64,000 nucleotides of DNA from Streptomyces marianii (GTDB lineage Bacteria; Actinomycetota; Actinomycetes; Streptomycetales; Streptomycetaceae): assembly GCF_005795905.1 (NCBI RefSeq), contig NZ_VAWE01000001.1:1116001-1180000 (forward strand). Reading direction: 5' to 3'. This document shows, piece after piece, positions 51,786-59,221 of this stretch. The stretch's first letter is position 1. Each line of letters starts with the position of its first letter. The position numbers and the translations under genes were made by a program. The notes under the pieces are model-generated. The model had not been told where the DNA came from. It worked only from the letters and a program-made list of their open reading frames with translations, and searched no databases.

Positions 51786-52562
51786 GTGCCGAGCAGAAGA
51801 GCACTGATCCGACGCCCCAGCCCCCGCGTGGCGGACGGCCTGGTCACTCACGTCGAGCGCCGTACCGTCGACCCCCGGGCGGCGCTCTCCCAGTGGAAGG
51901 CGTACGGCGAGGCCCTGCGTGCGCACGGCTGGGAGACGATCGAGGCCGAGCCCGCCGACGACTGCCCGGACGGGGTCTTCATCGAGGACACCGTGGTGAT
52001 GTTCCGCAACGTCGCCCTCATCGCCCGCTCCGGGGCCGAGACCCGCCGCCCGGAGACGGCCGGGGTGGAGGAGGCCGTGGCGAGGCTCGGCTGCTCGGTC
52101 AACTGGGTGTGGGAGCCGGGCACGCTCGACGGGGGCGATGTACTGAAGATCGGCGACACCGTCTACGTGGGGCGCGGCGGGCGGACCAACGCGGCCGGCG
52201 TGCAGCAGCTCCGCGCGGCCTTCGAGCCGCTGGGGGCGCGCGTCGTCGCCGTGCCCGTGTCGCGGGTGCTCCATCTGAAGTCAGCGGTGACGGCCCTGCC
52301 CGACGGGACCGTGATCGGCTACGAGCCGCTGGTCGAGCAGCCGTCGCTGTTCCCGGGGTTCCTGCCGGTGCCCGAGGAGGCCGGGGCTCATGTGGTGCTG
52401 CTCGGTGGCGCAAAACTGCTGATGGCTGCGAGCGCCCCCAAGACGGCGGAGCTGTTCGCCGATCTCGGATATGAGCCGGTTCCGGTGGACATCAGCGAGT
52501 TCGAGAAGCTCGAGGGCTGCGTGACGTGTCTCTCCGTACGACTCCGGGACCTGCACACATAA
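51786..52562 (+). CDS. Dimethylargininase-like amidinotransferase-fold hydrolase
   Basis: 258 residues. Catalytic His lies in RVLHLKSAVTALPDG and Cys in KLEGCVTCLSV; EDT (FIEDTVVM) and WVWEPGTLDGGDVLKI complete the DDAH/arginine deiminase-type active site. It hydrolyses methylated arginine or a related guanidine to citrulline. GTG 51786 has GGAG five bases upstream. The length fits actinobacterial dimethylargininases. Confidence 0.88.
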   Translation: MPSRRALIRRPSPRVADGLVTHVERRTVDPRAALSQWKAYGEALRAHGWETIEAEPADDCPDGVFIEDTVVMFRNVALIARSGAETRRPETAGVEEAVARLGCSVNWVWEPGTLDGGDVLKIGDTVYVGRGGRTNAAGVQQLRAAFEPLGARVVAVPVSRVLHLKSAVTALPDGTVIGYEPLVEQPSLFPGFLPVPEEAGAHVVLLGGAKLLMAASAPKTAELFADLGYEPVPVDISEFEKLEGCVTCLSVRLRDLHT

Positions 52563-52593
52563 CGCCACGTAAGGGAACATCACGACCGCGCGC

Positions 52594-52654
52594 TTGGCCG
52601 ATGGCTTACTGCGCCTTTAACCTACGGTTTCGTAACCTACGAGGCCGTAGGTAA
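52594..52654 (+). promoter_or_regulatory. Promoter overlapped by tandem TetR-type operators before the desaturase gene
   Basis: TTGGCC (52594-52599), 18 bases, TAACCT (52618-52623). Downstream of it, ACCTACG-AGGC-CGTAGGT (52635-52652) is a perfect palindrome, and a second, imperfect copy with the half-site AACCTACG overlaps at 52619-52637, 15-16 bp away. Confidence 0.6.
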
Positions 52655-52745
52655 GACGCATGCCGCGATCCGGCCAGCACCTTGCCGTCGGCGTCGTGCG
52701 TTCCGCCCGATGACGTCCCTCCCCCACCCGTTCCCAGGAGCCCCC

Positions 52746-53720
52746 GTGACGATCACCTCTCCCCACCTCGGCAGTTCGGAAGTGTGGACCGACGCCCGGC
52801 TGCTGTACGCGCTGGAGGAGGTTGTGGAGAAGGAGCTCAACCGCCACCTGAAGGTCGCCAAGGACTGGATGCCCCACGAGTACGTGCCGTGGTCGGACGG
52901 CCGGAACTTCCCCGGCCTCTTCGAGGACGGCGAGGCCTGGGAGCCCGGCCAGTCCAAGGTCACCGACATCGGGAAGACCGCCCTCGTCGTCAACCTGCTG
53001 ACCGAGGACAACCTGCCCAGCTACCACCACGAGATCGCGACGCTCTTCGGCCGCGACGGCGCCTGGGGCACCTGGGTGCACCGCTGGACCGCGGAGGAGG
53101 GCCGGCACGGCATCGTGATGCGCGACTACCTGCTGACCTCGCGCGCCGTCGACCCGGACAAGCTGGAGCAGTTCCGCATGGCACACATGTCGGAGGGCTT
53201 CGAGTCCGACAACCGCCACTCCATGCTGCACTCGGTCGCGTACGTGGCCTTCCAGGAACTCGCCACCCGCATCTCGCACCGCAATACGGGCCACCAGTCG
53301 GGCGACCCCGTCTGCGACCGGATGCTGGCGCGCATCGCCACCGACGAGAACCTGCACATGGTCTTCTACCGCAACCTGCTCGGCGCGGCCTTCGAGATCG
53401 CGCCGGACCTGACCATGCAGGCCGTCCGGGACGTCGTGGTGAACTTCCGCATGCCCGGGCACGGGATACCGGGATTCGAGCGCGCGGCGGCGCAGATGGC
53501 GATCGGTGAGATCTACAACCTGCGGATCCACCACGACGACGTGCTGGAGCCGGTGCTCCGCTTCCTGAAGGTGATGGACATCGACGGGCTCGGCCCCGAG
53601 GGCGTGAAGGCGCAGGAGGAACTGGGACTGTACATGGGTGGGCTGGACACCGAGGCCGCCAAGTTCGATGAGAAGCTCGCGGCCCGCAAGGCCCGGCTGG
53701 CGGCCCGCGCGAAGGGCTGA
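52746..53720 (+). CDS. Acyl-ACP desaturase (soluble di-iron)
   Basis: 324 residues, all-helical. Two iron-binding motifs are EDNLPSYHHE (E-x6-H-type), TAEEGRHG (EExxH) and ATDENLHM (DExxH). It inserts a double bond into acyl-ACP, giving unsaturated membrane fatty acids. GTG 52746 follows AGGAG; an ATG at 52710 lies in the promoter-proximal leader and is less likely. The tandem operator upstream suggests repression by a TetR-type regulator, as in other actinobacterial desaturase genes. Confidence 0.9.
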   Translation: MTITSPHLGSSEVWTDARLLYALEEVVEKELNRHLKVAKDWMPHEYVPWSDGRNFPGLFEDGEAWEPGQSKVTDIGKTALVVNLLTEDNLPSYHHEIATLFGRDGAWGTWVHRWTAEEGRHGIVMRDYLLTSRAVDPDKLEQFRMAHMSEGFESDNRHSMLHSVAYVAFQELATRISHRNTGHQSGDPVCDRMLARIATDENLHMVFYRNLLGAAFEIAPDLTMQAVRDVVVNFRMPGHGIPGFERAAAQMAIGEIYNLRIHHDDVLEPVLRFLKVMDIDGLGPEGVKAQEELGLYMGGLDTEAAKFDEKLAARKARLAARAKG

Positions 53721-53776
53721 CCCGGGCGCGTCACCCACCCCGGGTGGCCCTCCGGCACCCTCGACGGACCTTCGAC

Positions 53777-53811
53777 CGCCCCCGCCGCGTCCCGCGACGG
53801 GGGCGGGGGCG
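53777..53811 (+). terminator. Terminator after the desaturase gene
   Basis: CGCCCCCGCC pairs with GGCGGGGGCG, with an inner CGTC/GACG helix. Confidence 0.7.
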
Positions 53812-53912
53812 TCGCACGGACCCGCCCGTCCGGGACGAGGACCGGTCGAGCCGTGGGGTCCGGCCGCCGTGTTCGGCCGGGGACGGACGTCGGGCGGCCG
53901 AAGGGCGCCCCG

Positions 53913-53918
53913 TAATCT
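53913..53918 (+). promoter_or_regulatory. -10 element of a probable leaderless promoter
   Basis: TAATCT ends seven bases before the chitosanase GTG; no ribosome binding site is seen. Confidence 0.45.
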
Positions 53919-53925
53919 GTGCGAC

Positions 53926-54885
53926 GTGAAGCCCGCGACCCGAATCATCCTCATAGCCGCCCCCGTGGCCGTCGCCGTATCCATGATCCTCGGCGTCGGC
54001 AGCGAGGACGAGATACCGCTCGCGGACCGGCCGCGGGAGGCGCAGAAGACGACGACCCCCGCACAGAACCCGCTCAAGTCGGGCACGGCGTCCGAGCGGC
54101 GGGCGCTGGAGGCCAGGATCGCGAAGATGCCCGCGGGGCTCGCGGCTCCCGCCAAGAAGGAGATCGCCGCGCGGCTGGTGTCCACCGCGGAGCACTCCAC
54201 CCTGAACTGGCGCGGCCAGTACGACGCCATCGAGGACCTCGGCGACGGCAACGGCTACACCGCCGGGATCATCGGTTTCTGCTCCGGCACCAACGACATG
54301 CTGCAGCTGGTCGAGGCGTACACCGCCGAACACCCCGGCAACGGACTGGCCCCCTACCTCCCCGCCCTCAGGGAGGTCGACGGCACCGACTCGCACGAGG
54401 GGCTGGACCCCGGCTTCGCCGACGCCTGGGTCGCGGAGGCCGGGAAGCCTGCCTTCCGCGCCGCGCAGGACGCCGCCCGCGACCGGATCTACTTCGACCC
54501 CGCCGTCCGGCTCGCCAAGATGGACGGCCTCGGCACGCTCGGCCAGTTCATCTACTACGACGCGATGCTGCTGCACGGCCCGGGCCTCGAACCCGACGGC
54601 TTCTACGGCATCCGCCAGGCGTCCATGGAGAAGGCCAGGACGGCCGCGGAAGGCGGCGCGGAGAGGAGATACCTGAACGCCTTCCTCGACGAGAGCCGTT
54701 CGGCCATGCGGGCCCGGACCGGACCCGGTACGCGCGACACCTCGCGCATCGACACGGCGCAGCGGGTGTTCCTGCGCAACGGGAACATGGCGCTGGCGGC
54801 GCCGTTGGAGTGGCGGATGTACGGGGAGTGGTTCCGCATCCCGGCCACGCCCGACGTCACCGGTCGGCCACCCGGTAGTCCTTGA
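53926..54885 (+). CDS. GH46 chitosanase
   Basis: 319 residues. A hydrophobic N-terminal signal (RIILIAAPVAVAVSMILGVG) and a Thr-rich linker lead to a GH46 domain: catalytic Glu in STAEHSTLNW and Asp in QYDAIEDLGDGNGYTAG, plus IIGFCSGTNDMLQLVEAYT, aligning with Streptomyces chitosanases through FLRNGNMALAAPLEWRMYG. It cleaves chitosan outside the cell. The start at GTG 53926 is the first residue before the signal, with a -10-like TAATCT seven bases upstream. Confidence 0.88.
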   Translation: MKPATRIILIAAPVAVAVSMILGVGSEDEIPLADRPREAQKTTTPAQNPLKSGTASERRALEARIAKMPAGLAAPAKKEIAARLVSTAEHSTLNWRGQYDAIEDLGDGNGYTAGIIGFCSGTNDMLQLVEAYTAEHPGNGLAPYLPALREVDGTDSHEGLDPGFADAWVAEAGKPAFRAAQDAARDRIYFDPAVRLAKMDGLGTLGQFIYYDAMLLHGPGLEPDGFYGIRQASMEKARTAAEGGAERRYLNAFLDESRSAMRARTGPGTRDTSRIDTAQRVFLRNGNMALAAPLEWRMYGEWFRIPATPDVTGRPPGSP

Positions 54886-55319
54886 GGAAGACCCCGGACA
54901 CCGGCGCGCCCGCCTCGCCCCGCACGGTCGGGTCGTACACACGGGCCGCACCGTCCACGACGTCGAGCGGCGTGCGGGTACCGGCCGCGGCGATCCGCGC
55001 CTTCCGCGGGGCCGGGTTCTCGCCGTTGATCCATCCCGTGTCCACGCTGCACATGTGCACCCCCTGCGCGGCGAGTTCACGCGCACTCGTACGGGTCAGC
55101 ATGGTGAGCGCCGCCTTCACCATGTTGGTGTGGGGGTGGCCGCCGGTCTTGTTGCGCACGGCGAACCGCCCCTCGACGGCGGACACGTTGACGACGTAGC
55201 GGCGCGGGCCCGGCGGACGCGAGCAGCAGCGGAAGCAGCCGGTCGCACAAGAGCGCAGGGGCGACGGCGTTGACGAGTTGCACCTCGAGGAGTTCGGCCG
55301 GGTCGAGCTCGCCGATGCG
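54857..55319 (-). pseudogene. Short-chain dehydrogenase, truncated and frameshifted
   Basis: The last ~110 residues read RRYVVNVSAVEGRFAVRNKTGGHPHTNMVKAALTMLTRTSARELAAQGVHMCSVDTGWINGENPAP to GVFLKDYRVADR, a typical SDR C-terminal part. The preceding residues (ELDPAELLEVQLVNAVAPALLCDRLLPLLLASAGPA) are in another frame, the shift being near 55205, and everything N-terminal including the Gly motif is missing. The 3' end overlaps the chitosanase gene by 29 bp. Confidence 0.8.
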
Positions 55320-55368
55320 TCGCGCACGGCCCCGGCGTTCCGGACGGCTCGCCCGCCCGCCGCGACCG

Positions 55369-55635
55369 CTACCCGTGGCGCTGGATCCCGGAGCTCCGCA
55401 GCCTGCCGCGCTCCTTCTCCGAGAGACCGCCCCAGACACCGAAGCGCTCGTCGTTGGCGAGTGCGTACTCCAGGCACGCCACACGGCCTTCGCACGCGCC
55501 GCACAGCTGCTTCGCCTCGCGGGTGGAGGAGCCGGGGGCCGGGAAGAAGAAATCGGGGCCGACCTGGGCGCAGAGGGCGGTCTTCCGCCAGGAGAGTGCC
55601 TGGTCGGGGGCGGGTGTGGTGCTGTTTGTGGGCAT
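55369..55635 (-). CDS. WhiB-like iron-sulfur protein
   Basis: 88 residues. Four Cys bind an iron-sulfur cluster (ALCAQVG, CGACEGRVACLEYA: C-x2-C-x5-C) and GVWGGLSEKERGRL is the family wing motif; the C-terminal basic tail is short. WhiB-like proteins partner with the sigma factor to control transcription in development and stress. ATG 55635 begins MPTNSTTP; no ribosome binding site is obvious. It is divergent from the VOC gene and next to the SDR relic. Confidence 0.87.
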   Translation of the reverse strand: MPTNSTTPAPDQALSWRKTALCAQVGPDFFFPAPGSSTREAKQLCGACEGRVACLEYALANDERFGVWGGLSEKERGRLRSSGIQRHG

Positions 55636-55735
55636 GGTCGACAGGCTGCCCCGTGGTGATAAACGGCATGTCAATGAACGCTCAACGTCCGCGTTTCGGC
55701 CAACTCCGGTTTCCTGGGGCCGGCGGGCGGCACCT

Positions 55736-56548
55736 TCACGCGGCGTTCGCCGCGCCCGCGCTCTTCACCGCTGTCTCGATCACCGCGAAGCGGGCTCCGT
55801 ACGGGTCCGCGAGTTTCGCGATGCGGCCGACGTCCTCGACGTCGATCGGCGGGGTGCGGACCCTTCCGCCGAGTTCCTCCGCCTCCGCCGCCGTCGCGTC
55901 GGTGTCGGTGACCTCGAAGTACGGCAGCCAGTACGGTCCGCCCACCGCCTCCACCGGGTCGGTCTCCAGAGGGACGAGTCCGGCGAACATCGCGTCCTCG
56001 CCCGCGCCGGCCGGGTTCACGGTGAGGTACGTGTCACCGCCGGGGACGGGCACGGCGAACTCGTCCCAGCCGAAGACGGAGCGGTAGAACTCGAGGGCCG
56101 CGCCCGGGTCCGGGGTGCACAGTTCGGCCCAGCACAGCGAGCCGGTCTCGTTCACGACGCCGAGCCCCTTGTTCGTGCCCGGCTGCCAGGTGGCGAAGCC
56201 GACCCCCGCCGGGTCGGTGAAGTGGGCCGTGCGGCCGAGGTCCCACACGTCCGCCGGTTCGTGGGTGACGGTGCCGCCGCCGTCCGCCACCCGTTCGGCG
56301 GCGTCGTCGGCGCTGGGCGACTGGAAGTAGAGGGTCCAGCCGGGCGGGACCCGCTCCGGGGGCACGGTCATGGCGCCCGCCGCGGTCCTCCCGTCGAGTT
56401 CGAACAGGCCGTAGCCGCCGGCCTCGGGCCCCGGGGAACGGAACGTCCAGCCGAAGAGGTCGCCGTAGAACGACGCCGCGCCCCCGATGTCAGGGCTGCC
56501 GAGGTCGAGCCAGTTCGGGGAGCCGGTGAGATAGCGGGTGGTGAGCAT
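55736..56548 (-). CDS. Two-domain VOC/glyoxalase-fold protein
   Basis: 270 residues: two betaalphabetabetabeta VOC modules (GSPNWLDLGSPDIGGAASFYGDLFGW; WAELCTPDPGAALEFYRSVFGWDE) with repeated metal-binding-type positions (the second module lacks one His). Members include glyoxalases, dioxygenases and antibiotic-binding proteins; the substrate is unknown. AAGGAG precedes ATG 56548. Confidence 0.8.
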   Translation of the reverse strand: MLTTRYLTGSPNWLDLGSPDIGGAASFYGDLFGWTFRSPGPEAGGYGLFELDGRTAAGAMTVPPERVPPGWTLYFQSPSADDAAERVADGGGTVTHEPADVWDLGRTAHFTDPAGVGFATWQPGTNKGLGVVNETGSLCWAELCTPDPGAALEFYRSVFGWDEFAVPVPGGDTYLTVNPAGAGEDAMFAGLVPLETDPVEAVGGPYWLPYFEVTDTDATAAEAEELGGRVRTPPIDVEDVGRIAKLADPYGARFAVIETAVKSAGAANAA

Positions 56549-57000
56549 GGGGCGTCGCTCCTTCGTGGGCGGCCGGGGCGGACCCGTCGCGGAAGGTCGC
56601 GCGGCCCTCCCGGGCCTCGGCGTCGGGACCCGTCGTCGTGCCTCGTCCCTCGTGGCTGTGCTGCCGACCCCACCGAGTGTGCGCCCGCTCCCGATCCCCC
56701 GCACCCGGGGCGGCCACCCGGGCCACCGTTCCTTCCGGGAGCAGCACCCCTTCCGCGGCGGTCGCCCGGGTGGCGCCGTCCGGGAGGTGCGCGTACGCGG
56801 AGAGGGGTGGACGCCGCCGTGCGATCTGCCGGGATCGGCGAGATACTGCCGCGCCGCCGGGACGAAGCGGTGCTCGGACATCCCGCCGCGGTTGGTCCGC
56901 CGTCCTGCGGCGTCGCCCTCCGTCCCGTGCGATCACTCGTGCCGGTGGTCGGCGCGTGTGGCCGCCGCGCAGCGGCCGTGCGTTGCGGCAGGGTGGACGG
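56549..57000. other. Gene-free region between the VOC and lipoprotein genes
   Basis: 452 bp between divergent genes. I see no coding frame of normal composition and no clear regulatory repeat. Confidence 0.35.
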
Positions 57001-57528
57001 ATGCACCCCCGCACCAGGCCCCTCACCCTCGCCGTACTCCTCGTCGCGACCGGTCTCGTCGCGACCGGCTGTGTCTCCGTGCCCGGGACACCGCCGCCCC
57101 CGGCGCCCGGCCTCGCGCCGGCCGGCGCGCCCTCGCCCGCGTCCCTCTCCCCGGAGCGCCCGGCCGAACGGGCGCCGGCCCATGCCGAACTCGCCTCCAC
57201 CGGACCTGAGGAGTCGCCGCGGCCACGGCCGTCGAGCGGCCATGAGGCGGACGACCGCCGGAGGGCCGAAGCGCACGCGCCGGGCGGGGCGGACGCGCCG
57301 CAGGGGCGGGAGCGTCGTGCGGTGGTACCGGAGAAGCCGGTGCGCGGCCGACAGGGCGACAAGGGCCGTGCGGAGGAGGCCCGTTCGCCGCGCAAGCAAG
57401 GGAAGCACGCGGGTGTACGACCGCCCCGGGTGCGGACGCACTACGACATGGGGGACCTGTGCCGGGCCTCGGACGGCGTGGCGGACCCGTCCTTCGTCGC
57501 CATGTGCCGGGCGAGCTACGGCCGCTGA
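57001..57528 (+). CDS. Ser/Pro/Arg-rich lipoprotein
   Basis: 175 residues. A signal peptide with lipobox LVATGC (Cys at residue 23) precedes a long disordered Pro/Glu/Arg-rich stretch and a short conserved-looking C-terminal domain (HYDMGDLCRASDGVADPSFVAMCRASYGR) with two Cys. Lipid anchoring at the cell surface is likely; function unknown. GGTGG lies close to ATG 57001. Confidence 0.7.
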   Translation: MHPRTRPLTLAVLLVATGLVATGCVSVPGTPPPPAPGLAPAGAPSPASLSPERPAERAPAHAELASTGPEESPRPRPSSGHEADDRRRAEAHAPGGADAPQGRERRAVVPEKPVRGRQGDKGRAEEARSPRKQGKHAGVRPPRVRTHYDMGDLCRASDGVADPSFVAMCRASYGR

Positions 57529-57629
57529 GCAATCCGCGACCGGTTCCGGCCGGACGGGAACCCCCGCCACCACGTCAGGGCCCGTGGCCGCGCCCGTCAG
57601 GGCCCGTCCGGGCTCGGTGAATGCGCGGT

Positions 57630-57657
57630 ACCCGCGCGGCACGCATGCCGCGCGGGT
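57630..57657. terminator. 12-bp perfect hairpin in the gap after the lipoprotein gene
   Basis: ACCCGCGCGGCA pairs perfectly with TGCCGCGCGGGT around CGCA. The rest of 57529-57991 holds no gene I can support, only short degenerate repeats of a CCCGTTCC type near 57780-57830. Confidence 0.6.
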
Positions 57658-57991
57658 CCGCGACGCCCGCGCGGGAGCCTCGTCCGCATTCCCCGCGCGG
57701 GCCGCCCTCGGGGCCCGCCCCGTCGTTCCTCCCGTCCGCCCCGCCCTCCGTACGACTCCGTTGCGCACGAGCCCGTTCCGCTCGAAGCCCGTTCCCGAGT
57801 ACGTTCCGCTGAGAGCCCGCCGGCTGGAAGCCCGGTCCCGCTTCGCCACGTTCATGCGCCCTCAGTGCCCCTTCGGGCGAACGCCGCGAACGCCACGACC
57901 GCACTGGGTCGTTGAAGGGCAACCCGGCGGACCGCCCCATGGGGCCGCGGACTTGCCGGACCGGCGGTCGCGCAGTCGCGTGCTCGGCCGT

Positions 57992-59041
57992 TCAGTGCGT
58001 GTGCACCGCCGACGCGCCCACCCCGCCCTTGGAACCCGAAGCGCCCTTCGCCCCGGTCCCCCCGCCGGGTGGCGCCGGGGCCACCGGGTGGTGCTGCTCG
58101 TACCCGGGGATCGTGCCGTCCGGCTTGGCCACCAGGAACAGCCCCGCCATCCCCATGTCCGAGTGGCTCTGCACATGGCAGTGGTACATCCACGCGCCCG
58201 CGCCCACGCCCTCACCCGCGATGATCTGGAACCCGAAGGAGTCCGCAGGTCCGGTGATCTTGTTGTCGACGATCCGGGACGGGTCGTCGGGACCGGTCAG
58301 CAGACCGGTCCTGTTGTCCGCCCAGCGGTGACCGTGCATATGGAAGGTGTGGTAGTACTCGCCGTGCGTGATCATCACGATCTCGACCCGATCGCCCACG
58401 GTCGCCCGGAAGTCCGGGCTCTGGTGTCCCGGCCTGTTGTTGATCGTCATGTCGTTGAAGACGATCGTGAACTGCTTGTCCGGCAGCAGGTCACCCTTCC
58501 TGCGCACCACGACCGGCCCGTACAGCCCCTTGCGGATGCCGCCGGTGCCGTGGTCCGTGCCCACCACATGGTCGTGGTAATGCCAGTAGCCCGCGCTGCC
58601 CGCTCGCCAGGTGCCGTCCTTGCGTCTGCCCGGGGCGTGGGTGCGCCAGGTGTAGGTGCGGGTGGCGCCCGGTTCGACGTGGCTCCTGCTCGTCCGGGTG
58701 CCGTCGCTGGCGATGTCGTAGTCCACGCCGTGGACATGGAGGCTGGCCGGCACGTCCATGGTGTTCTCGAACTCGATGTGCAGGGTGTCCCCCTCGATGA
58801 GCTCGATCATCGGGCCCGGGACCGTCGCCTCGCCCTGCTCCAGGCCGTACCCCATCCGGCCGTCCGGCAGTTTCTCCGCGTACAGCTTGAGATGGCGTAC
58901 CCGGCCTCCGGCCGGGGCGGTCTTCGGTGCCCCTTCCGCGGAGGTCGCGGCGGGAGCCGCAGCGATGGACAACGATGTCACACCGGTTGCCGCGACCACG
59001 CCGCCCGCCAGCAGGCGCCGGTTGAAGCTCCGTCGGTCCAT
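57992..59041 (-). CDS. Two-domain small laccase (SLAC-type multicopper oxidase)
   Basis: 349 residues. A Tat signal ([19 protein letters not shown]) precedes two cupredoxin domains whose four copper motifs are [26 protein letters not shown] and [18 protein letters not shown], forming type 1, 2 and 3 copper sites across subunits of a trimer. It oxidises phenols and other donors with O2 reduced to water outside the cell; the S. coelicolor homologue is SCO6712. GGGGAG precedes ATG 59041. It is divergent from the sugar-dehydrogenase operon. Confidence 0.92.
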   Translation of the reverse strand: MDRRSFNRRLLAGGVVAATGVTSLSIAAAPAATSAEGAPKTAPAGGRVRHLKLYAEKLPDGRMGYGLEQGEATVPGPMIELIEGDTLHIEFENTMDVPASLHVHGVDYDIASDGTRTSRSHVEPGATRTYTWRTHAPGRRKDGTWRAGSAGYWHYHDHVVGTDHGTGGIRKGLYGPVVVRRKGDLLPDKQFTIVFNDMTINNRPGHQSPDFRATVGDRVEIVMITHGEYYHTFHMHGHRWADNRTGLLTGPDDPSRIVDNKITGPADSFGFQIIAGEGVGAGAWMYHCHVQSHSDMGMAGLFLVAKPDGTIPGYEQHHPVAPAPPGGGTGAKGASGSKGGVGASAVHTH

Positions 59042-59153
59042 GTGAACTCCCCAGTGCCGTAGGGAAAATCGGGTCGGGCCGGGCACACGGTAGTCGGCCG
59101 ACCCCCGTTCCTCCACACCCGGGACAAAGTTCGTCGGATTGCGATGGTACCTA

Positions 59154-59182
59154 TTGGCGGCTCACCGAAAGAGGTCTAGCTT
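59154..59182 (+). promoter_or_regulatory. Promoter of the ThuA-sugar dehydrogenase operon
   Basis: TTGGCG (59154-59159), 17-base spacer, TAGCTT (59177-59182); the start would be about 30-35 bp before the ATG. Confidence 0.6.
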
Positions 59183-59221
59183 CACGGCTGTTGCTGTGAC
59201 CAATGAGGGGTGGGTGACCAC

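Noticed and set aside
49590..52274. Long minus-strand frame across the ABC-F and dimethylargininase genes
   Set aside because: Shadow of the plus-strand genes, with composition typical of antisense frames in high-GC DNA.
55454..59062. 1202-codon plus-strand frame
   Set aside because: It spans the VOC, lipoprotein and laccase genes in the wrong frame or strand and is low-complexity.
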